DNA from: Paenibacillus phytohabitans
Lineage (GTDB): Bacteria; Bacillota; Bacilli; Paenibacillales; Paenibacillaceae
Reading direction: 5' to 3'
NCBI RefSeq assembly: GCF_013141775.1
Contig: NZ_WHOB01000097.1
Coordinates: 62,001-126,000, forward strand
DNA: 64,000 bases
Shown here one piece after another: positions 50,036 to 58,530 of the stretch; the stretch's first letter is position 1, and each line of letters begins with the position of its first letter. Below the pieces are notes generated by a model. That model made no database searches. It had not been told where the DNA came from and saw only the letters and a program-made list of their open reading frames with translations. The position numbers and the translations under genes were made by a program.

Positions 50036-50287
50036 CGGTTAGCCCGGCGGAGTGGCGGGAAGGCTGGGATGGTTCCAGTGGCGCCGCACGGTCAAGGATA
50101 TTCCAGCAGTTCCGCGAACCGAAGCGGGTCCTGGGCTTTGCGGATTCTGCCGGCCCGGCGAAGCTTGGGCGGGTTCCTGCCACCCCGGCGAATCAACGGC
50201 GGGTTGGCTTTTCAGCCCTTCCGGCTCAGCGAATCATTGCGGGTTCTTGGACTTTGCTGCTCCGCCAGGCGAACAGATGGAATCTAT
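50036..50287. repeat. Degenerate GCGAA...GCGGGTT repeats between the T-box and leuS
   Basis: Four loosely repeated units, each with GCGAA then about five bases then GCGGGT, start near 50113, 50157, 50189 and 50231; a fifth GCGAA lies near 50270. They are GC-rich and non-coding. Together with the hairpin element that follows they separate the T-box from leuS by about 470 bp. Confidence 0.5.
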
Positions 50288-50461
50288 AAAAGTTACAGAG
50301 AAACGGAACGGAGAGAAATTTTGGAGCTGTAGAAACGAAGTGTTCGCCTTTATTCTCGGATTTCTACCGCAAATAGCGGTTCAAATCATGAAATCGGAGA
50401 ATAACAGCGATCGGAAGCCCAAAACTTTTTCGCAGTGCAGTTTGTTCTCTGAACTCTTTTT
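50288..50461. repeat. Dispersed structured element, copy B
   Basis: Homologous to 28388-28555. The outer stem AAAAGTTACAGAGAA pairs with TTCTCTGAACTCTTTT, the middle stem TTTTGG with CCCAAAA, the inner stem ATTCTCGGATTT with AAATCGGAGAAT, and the tip CCGC with GCGG. Stem bases differ from copy A on both sides, while loop words such as CTGTAG, CGCCTTTA and AACAGCG are kept. Confidence 0.75.
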
Positions 50462-50507
50462 AAAAAAGCGTTAACCAAGACAGCAACACTCCAAGGAGGA
50501 GCATAAG

Positions 50508-52955
50508 ATGAGCGACAACACATTTACCCAAGCCCACACCGGCTACCGCGCCCAGACCATCGAGCCGAAATGGCAGAAATTCTGGGACGAGAACAAGACA
50601 TTCAAAACAAGTGAAGAAGCAGGCAAACCGAAGTTCTACGCACTGGATATGTTCCCATATCCTTCCGGCGCAGGGCTGCACGTAGGCCATCCTGAAGGCT
50701 ATACCGCTACAGACATTGTTTCCCGCTTCAAACGGATGCGCGGCTACAACGTGCTGCACCCGATGGGCTGGGACGCTTTCGGACTTCCGGCTGAGCAGTA
50801 TGCGATGGATACCGGACAGCATCCGCGTGACATTACCTTCAAGAACATAGACAATTTCCGCCGCCAGATCAAGTCGCTGGGCTTCTCCTACGACTGGGAC
50901 CGCGAGATCAGCACAACTGATCCGGGTTACTACAAATGGACGCAGTGGATTTTCATCCAGCTGTACAACCGCGGTCTGGCTTATGTAGCTGAGGTTTCCG
51001 TGAACTGGTGTGAAGCGCTGGGTACCGTCCTGGCGAATGAAGAAGTGATCGACGGCAAAAGCGAGCGCGGCGGCCATCCCGTGGTCCGCAGACCGATGCG
51101 CCAGTGGATTCTGAGAATTACCGAATATGCTGACCGCCTGCTCGAGGATCTGGAGGAGCTGGATTGGGAAGAGAGTATCAAGGATATGCAGCGCAACTGG
51201 ATCGGCAAATCGACCGGTGCTGAGGTGACTTTTGCCATTGAAGGGCATGAGGCTACACTTGAAGTGTTCACCACCCGTCCGGACACCCTGTTCGGAGCAA
51301 GCTATTGCGTTGTGGCACCCGAGCATAAGCTGGTTGATGTGATTACAACAGAAGAGCAGAAGGCTGCCGTTGCGGACTACCGCGACAAGGCTTCACGCAA
51401 GAGTGATCTGGAACGTACCGATCTGGCCAAGGAGAAAAGCGGTGTCTTCACCGGCGCTTATGCGATTAATCCGGTGAACGGCGCACAGGTGCCGATCTGG
51501 ATTGCCGACTACGTGCTGGCCGGCTACGGAACCGGAGCGATTATGGCTGTACCGGGTCATGATACCCGTGACTGGGAGTTCGCCAAGCAGTTCGGCTTGA
51601 ACATTATTGAAGTAGTGCAAGGCGGCAACGTCGAAGAAGAGGCTTATTCCGGCGACGGTCCGCATGTGAATTCCGGATTCCTCGATGGCCTGTCCAATAC
51701 CGAAGCCATTGCCAAAATGATTGCCTGGCTGGAAGAGAAAGGCAGCGGCAAGGGCAAAGTAACCTACCGCCTGCGTGACTGGCTGTTCAGCCGCCAGCGT
51801 TACTGGGGCGAGCCGATTCCGATTCTGCATCTGGAAGACGGCACAATGAAGACCGTTCCTGTAGACCAGCTGCCGCTGGTACTGCCGGATGTGGATGCGA
51901 TTAAGCCTTCGGGCACAGGTGAATCTCCGCTGGCGAATGTAACCGAGTGGGTTGAAACGATCGATCCGGAGACCGGCATGAAAGCCCGCCGCGAGACCAA
52001 CACCATGCCGCAATGGGCCGGCAGCTGCTGGTACTACCTGCGTTATATCGATCCGCATAATGATCAGGAGCTGTGTTCACCGGAGAAGCAGAAGGAATGG
52101 CTGCCGGTTGACCTGTATATCGGCGGAGCTGAGCATGCGGTGCTCCACCTGCTGTATGCCCGCTTCTGGCACAAGGTTCTCTATGATATCGGCGTAGTCG
52201 ATACGAAGGAACCGTTCCACAAGCTCGTGAACCAGGGGATGATCCTGGGGAACAACAATGAGAAGATGAGTAAATCGCGCGGCAACGTCATCAACCCGGA
52301 TGAAATCGTAGAAGCTTACGGCGCAGATACACTGCGCGTCTACGAAATGTTCATGGGGCCGCTGGAAGCGACTAAGCCTTGGAATGAAAAAGGCGTGGAA
52401 GGCATCCACCGCTTCCTCTCCCGCGTATGGCGCCTGTTCGTGAACGAAGATGGCAGCATCAGCGCTAAGATCTCGGCAGATGGCGGTACCGATGAATTCA
52501 AACGGACCTGGCATAAGACGCTGAAGAAGGTAACCGAAGACTTTGAACATCTGCGGTTCAATACGGCGATCAGCCAGCTGATGATTTTCATCAACGACGC
52601 TTACAAGCAGGAGAGCCTGTCCACAGAAGCCGCAGAACAGTTCGTCCAGATGCTGTCGCCGCTGGCACCGCATATTGCCGAAGAGCTGTGGCAGCTGCTG
52701 GGTCACGAAGGAAGCATCAGCTATGTCGCATGGCCGGCTTATGATGAAGCCTGGACCGTAGATGCGGAAGTGGAAATCGTCGTGCAGGTTAACGGTAAAA
52801 TCGTTCAGCGCGCACTGATCCCTATGGATATGGGTCAGGAAGATATGCAGAACCATGCACTGGCCCTGCCGAACGTGAAGGCAGCCGTCGAAGGCAAAAC
52901 CGTACGTAAAATTATTGCCGTTCCCGGCAAGCTGGTAAATATAGTAGTGGGTTAA
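50508..52955 (+). CDS. leuS: Leucyl-tRNA synthetase
   Basis: An 815-residue class I synthetase, normal length for bacterial LeuRS. The HIGH-type motif is PYPSGAGLHVGHPEGYT, the CP1 editing domain includes TTRPDTLFGA and the hydrolytic YGTGAIMAVPGHDTRD region, and the KMSKS motif is NEKMSKSRGN. The anticodon-binding and C-terminal domains complete the protein. ATG 50508 follows AAGGAGGAGCATAAG. It is controlled by the T-box leader upstream and ends at a strong terminator. Confidence 0.97.
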   Translation: MSDNTFTQAHTGYRAQTIEPKWQKFWDENKTFKTSEEAGKPKFYALDMFPYPSGAGLHVGHPEGYTATDIVSRFKRMRGYNVLHPMGWDAFGLPAEQYAMDTGQHPRDITFKNIDNFRRQIKSLGFSYDWDREISTTDPGYYKWTQWIFIQLYNRGLAYVAEVSVNWCEALGTVLANEEVIDGKSERGGHPVVRRPMRQWILRITEYADRLLEDLEELDWEESIKDMQRNWIGKSTGAEVTFAIEGHEATLEVFTTRPDTLFGASYCVVAPEHKLVDVITTEEQKAAVADYRDKASRKSDLERTDLAKEKSGVFTGAYAINPVNGAQVPIWIADYVLAGYGTGAIMAVPGHDTRDWEFAKQFGLNIIEVVQGGNVEEEAYSGDGPHVNSGFLDGLSNTEAIAKMIAWLEEKGSGKGKVTYRLRDWLFSRQRYWGEPIPILHLEDGTMKTVPVDQLPLVLPDVDAIKPSGTGESPLANVTEWVETIDPETGMKARRETNTMPQWAGSCWYYLRYIDPHNDQELCSPEKQKEWLPVDLYIGGAEHAVLHLLYARFWHKVLYDIGVVDTKEPFHKLVNQGMILGNNNEKMSKSRGNVINPDEIVEAYGADTLRVYEMFMGPLEATKPWNEKGVEGIHRFLSRVWRLFVNEDGSISAKISADGGTDEFKRTWHKTLKKVTEDFEHLRFNTAISQLMIFINDAYKQESLSTEAAEQFVQMLSPLAPHIAEELWQLLGHEGSISYVAWPAYDEAWTVDAEVEIVVQVNGKIVQRALIPMDMGQEDMQNHALALPNVKAAVEGKTVRKIIAVPGKLVNIVVG

Positions 52956-52973
52956 GCGAAGAACGCAACATTG

Positions 52974-53009
52974 CCCGCAGCAACGGATGACTCCGTGCTG
53001 CGGGTTTTA
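52974..53009 (+). terminator. leuS terminator
   Basis: CCCGCAGCAACGGA pairs with TCCGTGCTGCGGG, followed by TTTTATT. Confidence 0.9.
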
Positions 53010-53162
53010 TTGGTTTCCGGCAGTTCACCGGAAGCGGAGAACGGAGAGGCAGAGCGTAGCTTAAGGCGGCATGGCAAGAGGAGAAGGACGATGGCAAGGC
53101 ATACAGCCCTTGCAATAAGCTATGGCAATGGACGTTGGCAGAAGGCTATCGCCGCAGCTGCC

Positions 53163-54014
53163 TTAGCGGTCAAGTGGGCTCTGGACGATGCTACTGCGCC
53201 CGAACAGCTCGTCGAGCTTTTCCACATCTTCATCGTATTTGTCATGCGTAGTGGTGATCAGGCGTTCGAACACCCCTTCCAGACTCGTGCGCAGGTGGTT
53301 CAGCGCTTCCGCTGTAATGCCTCCGCGGACGGCAACCCGTTCCTGCAACCCCTGCGGGGTGAAGGAGCCTTCTGTCAGCAGCTTGCCTGTACCAAGCAGC
53401 ATTTCACCGGCCAGACGGCTGACCAGGGCCTCATCAATGCCGGTTGCTTCTACAGCCGCTTCGATCCACCGTTCCAGGAAATAGCTGATGAACGCCGGGC
53501 CGCAGCTGGAGAAATCAGAGGCAATCCGCGTATGACTCTCCGGGATTTCCGCAGGAACACCAATACATGAGAATAGCCGGAGCAGGACCAGCCTGTCTTT
53601 TTTATTTAATCTGCTTCCGAAGATGCACAGAGAAGTCCCGCTTTTGACGGAATGGGTGATGCTGGGAATAATCTTGGCAATTTTGGAGGGCAGTACGGAT
53701 TCAAGATGGTACAGCTGAACTGGACTAGTAATGGATACGACAATCTGCTCGCTGCGCAGGTAAGGGGCAATCTCATCGCTTAACATTTTGAACTGCAAAG
53801 GTTTGACACACAGAAACACGATATCGCTCTCGGACGCGGCTTCGATGTTGCCCGAACATACAGTGATTCCGGGATGAAGCTTCTTCAGCTCCCTCAGCTT
53901 GCCCGGGCTGCGGTTGCTGGCCAGCACATCACACGGATCAAGGGCTCCCGAACGAAGAAAGGTGTCGATGAGCAGACCGCCCATGCTGCCTGTTCCGATA
54001 AATCCCACTTTCAT
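53163..54014 (-). CDS. comER: ComER, pyrroline-5-carboxylate reductase-like protein
   Basis: A 283-residue protein with a Rossmann N-terminus (VGFIGTGSMGGLLI), DIVFLCVKPLQF and a C-terminal dimerisation helix bundle like ProC (FSSCGPAFISYFLERWIEAAVEATG...GGITAEALNHL). It lies divergent from comEA, as comER does in Bacillus, so it is assigned as ComER rather than a metabolic ProC. Its contribution to competence or biofilm control is poorly known. TTG or ATG alternatives were not considered better than ATG 54014, preceded by GGAGGTAACCACAGG. Confidence 0.88.
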   Translation of the reverse strand: MKVGFIGTGSMGGLLIDTFLRSGALDPCDVLASNRSPGKLRELKKLHPGITVCSGNIEAASESDIVFLCVKPLQFKMLSDEIAPYLRSEQIVVSITSPVQLYHLESVLPSKIAKIIPSITHSVKSGTSLCIFGSRLNKKDRLVLLRLFSCIGVPAEIPESHTRIASDFSSCGPAFISYFLERWIEAAVEATGIDEALVSRLAGEMLLGTGKLLTEGSFTPQGLQERVAVRGGITAEALNHLRTSLEGVFERLITTTHDKYDEDVEKLDELFGRSSIVQSPLDR

Positions 54015-54161
54015 CCTGTGGTTACCTCCTTTCTAATGTTGCTGGGTTCTGGGCTTACAGGAATACTCTTCGTTCAATGTATGCACGGCAGTCTTGGACA
54101 AATGACAGGTTTTAAACTTGTTTTTGAATAAAATTCCAGTTTACTGAAGGAGGACAGCTTC

Positions 54162-54947
54162 ATGGGCAAAAGAATGATCGGCTGCGCCATTGCCGCTGCG
54201 CTGCTGGGCGGCGGCCTGGTCTGGGCTGCAGACCACAGGGCAGAGAACGGCATCGCCGGGTGGGAGACCCTGAACGCCGGGATGGCGCAGGCGCTGGGGG
54301 TGGCGGATGGCGGCGCGGGAACGGCAGGGGAGAGTGGTGAAGAGGGTGGCGGTGGTGCTGAAGGGGCAGCGGCTATTGGTGGTAGCGGTGCCGGGAGTGG
54401 CAAAGCCCTGGCAGCAGCTGGCGGTGAGGGCGGGAGTGCAGGCGGGAAAGACGCAAAGGCCGCAGCGGCCGGAAGTGCTGTGCCGGTGGGGACAGCCGGG
54501 GCAGCGGCAGGTGGGGATGACGGGAATACGAACGGTAAGGCCGGGGCGGCGGTTGGTGGCGGGATCGCAGGAGTAGCTGGGAGTGGAGCCGCTAATGGAG
54601 GGAATGTTGGAGCAGAGGGAAGTGGCGGCGTAGGTGGTGGGATGGCAGGAGCATCCGGAAACGAGGGCGCTGCAAGTGGCGGGACGGCTGGAGTAGTTGG
54701 GAGCGCTGAAGCAGCTGGTGCCGCAGGAGCAGTAGCTACAGCAGTAGCTGCTGATGGCAGGGTCAACGTGAACATTGCCGATACCGCAGCCCTGATGGAT
54801 CTGCCGGGTATCGGGGAGAAGAAGGCGCAGGCGATTATCGAGTACCGCAGCAGCAAGGGAGCGTTCCGCAGCCTGACCGATCTGGGCAAGGTCAAGGGGA
54901 TCGGGCCGAAGCTGCTGGAGCAGCTGAAGCCGCTGGTGGCATTTTGA
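54162..54947 (+). CDS. comEA: ComEA DNA receptor with an unusually long Gly/Ala-rich linker
   Basis: A 261-residue membrane-anchored DNA-binding protein of the competence machine. An N-terminal membrane segment (about residues 5-23) is followed by a low-complexity Gly/Ala/Ser linker of about 140 residues (55-195). The C-terminal helix-hairpin-helix domain (about 198-261) reads VNVNIADTAALMDLPGIGEKKAQAIIEYR and LGKVKGIGPKLLEQL. The SLBB-like domain seen in Bacillus ComEA is not evident and seems replaced by the linker. ATG 54162 follows GAAGGAGGACAGCTTC. It receives DNA and passes it to ComEC, which is interrupted here. Confidence 0.9.
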   Translation: MGKRMIGCAIAAALLGGGLVWAADHRAENGIAGWETLNAGMAQALGVADGGAGTAGESGEEGGGGAEGAAAIGGSGAGSGKALAAAGGEGGSAGGKDAKAAAAGSAVPVGTAGAAAGGDDGNTNGKAGAAVGGGIAGVAGSGAANGGNVGAEGSGGVGGGMAGASGNEGAASGGTAGVVGSAEAAGAAGAVATAVAADGRVNVNIADTAALMDLPGIGEKKAQAIIEYRSSKGAFRSLTDLGKVKGIGPKLLEQLKPLVAF

Positions 54948-55511
54948 GTCCAGGACCCGCTGGATGATTCGAACGGGCGGCAGCATTCATACTGAAGCTT
55001 GTATACACTACAATTGGCAGGGAATTACCGGGTTGTTGTTACACAAAGTTATCTGATGGATTCGAGTCTACCCGCAATGCCCAACCGTATGCTCCGCCAG
55101 TCAGATAAGTGTATTTGGTACAACTAAAAACTGTAAAACTACTAATTTTTTAAAGTTAGTTGCACTTCGTACAACTAAAATACGTTGTGTGGCGATTTTA
55201 GCTCTGCAGATCGTGATATAAGTGTACGGAATACAATTAAACTGATTTTCATCCGAATTTCAGTCTTTTTAGTTGTACAGAATACAGTTAAGTCCAGAGA
55301 AGGAAAAGGAACAGTAACAGGTCAAGCTTGAGCCTGCCGGAAACTGAGCTTAACGCCAGAATCGACGTTTCTATCAGCAATTGCGGTTTACGCAGCATGA
55401 TGCTGAATGAGAACGGCTGGCAGGCTAGTGTTAGGATAAGCTGTATAGTGAAAGAATGCTGCATTATGTTACAATAATGAACAACTATCTAAGAGGAAGT
55501 GGAGATTGCTG
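54948..55511. repeat. Intergenic region with four copies of a TTGTAC/GTACAA dyad
   Basis: No gene between comEA and comEB. Four related dyads lie at 55107-55129, 55157-55180, 55218-55241 and 55270-55292. Their pattern is (A/T)AGTTGTAC-n3-GTACAACT(AAA) with individual changes. They look like an intergenic repeat family and could also be binding sites. The comEB promoter probably lies after 55430. Confidence 0.55.
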
Positions 55512-56030
55512 ATGACTGTGGCTTACCGCAAGAACTGGGATACATACTTCATGGATATTGCCTGCATGGTCTCCACCCGTTCGCGCTGCCCCCGCCGTCA
55601 TGTCGGTGCTGTGCTGGTGCAGGGCAAGAAGCTGCTGGGCACCGCCTATAACGGCGCACCGATGGGTGTTCCGGACTGCTCGGAAGCAGGCTGTATGGTC
55701 TCCGAGCAATATGAGCGGGAGATCATTGACGGCGTAGAGACCATGGTGAAGAAGCAGCGCTGTATCCGTACGATCCATGCTGAGCAGAATCTGCTGCTGT
55801 TCACAGACCGGAGTGACCGGGAAGGCAGTACCGTCTACGTCACGGATGAACCTTGCTGGACCTGTGCCAATATGCTGGCCAACAGCGGGATTGTAGAGAT
55901 TGTCTATCTGCGTCCGTACCGCAAGGATATGGAGAAGGTGGAGGCCATGCTCTCCTCCAAAGGAATTGTGTTCCGCCAATTGGAGAACTATGAGCCGCCG
56001 AAGGAAACGATGATCTCGGTATCGGAATAA
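55512..56030 (+). CDS. comEB: ComEB, dCMP deaminase-family protein
   Basis: A 172-residue zinc deaminase. The zinc/active-site motifs are HAEQN (His and proton-shuttle Glu) and PCWTCANML (two Cys). The N-terminal SRCPRRHVGAVLVQGKKLLGTAYNGAP is typical of deoxycytidylate deaminases. It converts dCMP to dUMP; within the comE operon it is not essential for DNA uptake in Bacillus. ATG 55512 follows GAGGAAGTGGAGATTGCTG. A terminator at 56112 separates it from comEC. Confidence 0.94.
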   Translation: MTVAYRKNWDTYFMDIACMVSTRSRCPRRHVGAVLVQGKKLLGTAYNGAPMGVPDCSEAGCMVSEQYEREIIDGVETMVKKQRCIRTIHAEQNLLLFTDRSDREGSTVYVTDEPCWTCANMLANSGIVEIVYLRPYRKDMEKVEAMLSSKGIVFRQLENYEPPKETMISVSE

Positions 56031-56111
56031 CCGGCAGTATATCGGAGGACTTGCGTCACCACACAGAATAGGGACAGGTTAGTGTTATGGATAGCTTCAG
56101 ATCTTCAGGGG

Positions 56112-56156
56112 AAGAACCTCTGCTTACGCATGTGTTTGCGTTTGCAGGGGTTCTTT
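56112..56156 (+). terminator. Hairpin between comEB and comEC
   Basis: AAGAACCTCTGC pairs with GCAGGGGTTCTTT around a CGCA/TGCG stem. Confidence 0.75.
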
Positions 56157-56241
56157 GTCGTTGCTGCGGCAGCGGGACTGGAAAAGAGCTCCATTTTGAC
56201 GGGAAGAAGAGAATAGATCCATGATTAAAGGAGAAATGCTG

Positions 56242-57480
56242 ATGAACAGAAGGCCGCTCTTAAGCTTCACGATCTGCTGGATTGCCGGAAGTACGGCAGG
56301 CTGTATGTTTTCCGGCCGCAGCTTGCTGTTCTACCTCGCAGGCCTACTGCTGCTGCCTGCAATCTGGGCGGTCAGCGGCGGCATACGCTGGAGAACGGCT
56401 GCTGTGTTCGGGCTGGCGATTGCTGCGGCAGTCCTGTATTGGGAGTGGAGTGAGGCGCGTAACGTGAGCCTGCTGCCGGAGCAATTGGGGCGGTCGGCAA
56501 ACGAACTGAATGAGGCTAACGTTACAGCCGCAGGCGTTATTGCTTCCCCGGTGGAGCGGGACGGGGACCGGGTTGATTTTACAGTGAAGCTGTCACGGAT
56601 CGGAGTGGAGCGGCAGGGAAGTCATGAGACCGAAACATCGGCGAATGTAGAAACGGGAGCTAAAGTAGCTACAAAAGAAAAAGTAGCTGTCGTGGTAGCG
56701 GCAGGGGCAGCAGTAGATGCAGATGCAGAAACACTAGGAAACTCAGAAGCAGCAGATTCGGAAGCAGAAGCAGAAGCTGAAGCTGAAGCTGAAGCAGAAG
56801 CAGAAGTAGGGGCTGAAACAGAAGCAGAAGCTGAAACAGAAGCAGAAGCTGAAACAGAAGCAGAAGCTGAAACAGAAGCAGAAGCTGAAACAGAAGCAAA
56901 AGGGGAGCTTGTTGCCGTTCAAATCAAGCTTCAGGAAGAAAGCGAAATCGCTGTAGCTGCCCTATGGCAGCGGGGAGACCGGGTAGTCATTGAAGGAGAA
57001 CTGGCACAGCCGCAGATAGCGCGTAACTTCGGCGGATTCGATTACCGGGCTTATCTGCTCACGAAGAAAATCCACTGGCTGTTAAAAGGGAGCGGAACAG
57101 TCAGCGTAAAGATTGCCCCTCCGGCATCGTGGCAGCTATCCGGCATTCTGCGCTGGAATGATAGGATGCGCGCCACCCTCGGTGCAGAGATGGAGCGCTT
57201 ATTCCAGGAGCCGCATGCCGGGTATATGAAGGGACTTGTCATCGGTATCCAGGAGGATCTGGACCCGGAGACCTTCAAGCAGTTCTCACAGCTGGGGCTG
57301 ACTCATATTCTGGCGATCTCGGGAATGCATGTTGCGGTTTATGTCGGGGTGATCTTATTTCTTCTGCGCCGCTGCCGCTTCACGAGAGAAACAGCACTCA
57401 CGGTAACATTACTGCTTGTACCAGCCTACGTACTGCTGTCCGGTTGTCGGTCACCACACACTTTGATAATAGCTCCATAA
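56242..57480 (+). pseudogene. comEC: comEC, N-terminal half only, interrupted by a Tn7-like element
   Basis: ComEC forms the membrane channel for transforming DNA and is normally around 750-850 residues. Here about 401 native codons run to Leu-Ser-Gly at 57442-57444. Then the element's TGT end supplies 11 foreign codons (CRSPHTLIIAP) and a stop at 57480. Intact relatives continue Gly-x-x-P-S-x-x-R-A at this point. Present are the first membrane helices, the OB-like DUF4131 domain and the start of the competence domain (LTHILAISGMHVAVYVG). The DUF4131 part has a Glu/Ala/Thr-rich insert (about residues 135-220). ATG 56242 is chosen because AAAGGAG lies 8 bases upstream; ATG 56221 is possible. 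Confidence 0.93.
56757..56897 (+). repeat. 18-bp tandem repeat coding EAEAET in comEC
   Basis: GAAGCAGAAGCTGAAACA-type units are repeated about seven times, giving an acidic coiled insert within the extracellular DUF4131 region of ComEC. The repeat makes leucine-rich spurious ORFs on the other strand. Such a tract is prone to length change. Confidence 0.85.
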
Positions 57481-57806
57481 GAAATGATAAAAAAATGCCC
57501 GCAAACCCTTATAAATCAAGGGCTATTCCCACACGTGATGATAAAAAGACATTTTACGAACTTTTGTTCTTATTATGAAAAACAGAAAATTCCCACTTCA
57601 TTTGATAAACGCCGAATTTGGGCGTTTTTTGCATTTTTCATTCCCACAGCGATGATAACGGGCAATTTGAGGTCCCTATTCCCAGAAGAAATGATAAAAA
57701 ACTCAAAATAAATGATAAGTAGCGAGTGTAAAACCCTTGATCCTACAGCGTTTTTCCAAAATTACTGATAAATAGCTTCATAAATTCTCAGATATATTGA
57801 TAATGG
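57445..57806 (+). repeat. Transposon end with nine TGATAA-cored repeats (likely TnsB sites)
   Basis: The core TGATAA starts at 57464, 57485, 57539, 57603, 57653, 57692, 57713, 57766 and 57798, always in the same orientation. Each is preceded by a C-rich half, best seen as TTCCCA 10-13 bases upstream at 57522, 57589, 57640 and 57680. The consensus is roughly TTCCCAnnnnnnAnTGATAAA, about 20 bp, as for TnsB-binding sites. No gene lies in the array. Confidence 0.85.
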
Positions 57807-57915
57807 TTGTAGCCAAGGCGTTAAAAATATTGTAAGGATCAATGTAATTGTGCACTAAATAAGCTTTCCGAATTATGGTAGAATTATAATAAAAAATAAA
57901 TTGATGGTGAATAAT

Positions 57916-58530
57916 ATGAACTATACTTTGGAACTGTTTCATTCAAAATCAACTGGGGTCATGCTTTATGAGGTTAAACGAGCTTACATGGGTTTTCTTT
58001 TATCTTTAATAAGTAAATCTTATGGACTAAAACCGGATGAATTGCAATCCTTTACTAAAGGAAATTTTGGAGCTGCAATTATGAAAATTGATGGACGTGA
58101 AGAATTCAATAATATGATTTTAATGTCACATAGTAAAATTCAAGGACTTGACAGCAGCGGATTGAATAAGTTGAATAAATACAATTTTAAGTTCTGTCCT
58201 ATTAATGAAAAACCTTATTACAGCACTCAATTTGTTAATAAAGCACGGCAAATATATTCTGGTCAGACAACTACAATTAAAGAACAGAAAGAAGCCCAGG
58301 AATTTGGATATACAAACCGTAATGTCGATAGTGAGTCGAAAATAATTGAATATCTGCATAAGCTTTTTCGGGGAGATTTCAATATTTCTGGTGAAATAGA
58401 TATATATACAGATCTTTTTCCCTGCCCAAGTTGTTCAGACGTCATTAATAATTTCGCTACAAATTATTCTAATATTAGATTAACTGTATATTATGTTTCA
58501 ACGGGAGGTGTATTACATGAAGAATTATAA
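57916..58530 (+). CDS. Deaminase-fold protein (BURPS668_1122-like), transposon cargo
   Basis: A 204-residue protein. The last 70 residues match the toxin/nucleic-acid deaminase fold: D138-S-E140 followed by KIIEYLHKLF, strand GEIDIYTDL, then PCPSC (Cys170, Cys173), SDVINNF and NIRLTVYYV. The usual HxE is replaced by D-S-E, as I recall for the BURPS668_1122-type clade. Two zinc cysteines and the glutamate are kept. The N-terminal 130 residues are not recognised. ATG 57916 is preferred because GGTGA is 5 bases upstream; ATG 57904 is possible. No secretion signal or delivery domain is present, so an intracellular defence or regulatory role is more likely than a secreted toxin. It overlaps the next gene. 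Confidence 0.72.
   Translation: MNYTLELFHSKSTGVMLYEVKRAYMGFLLSLISKSYGLKPDELQSFTKGNFGAAIMKIDGREEFNNMILMSHSKIQGLDSSGLNKLNKYNFKFCPINEKPYYSTQFVNKARQIYSGQTTTIKEQKEAQEFGYTNRNVDSESKIIEYLHKLFRGDFNISGEIDIYTDLFPCPSCSDVINNFATNYSNIRLTVYYVSTGGVLHEEL

Noticed and set aside
52971..53570. 199-residue ORF after leuS
   Set aside because: It begins in the leuS terminator and is mostly antisense to comER.
54074..54986. Proline/alanine- and serine-rich ORFs on the - strand
   Set aside because: Antisense shadows of the comEA Gly/Ala linker.
57484..57711. 75-residue ORF at the start of the transposon
   Set aside because: It lies wholly inside the array of end repeats and its composition follows those repeats.
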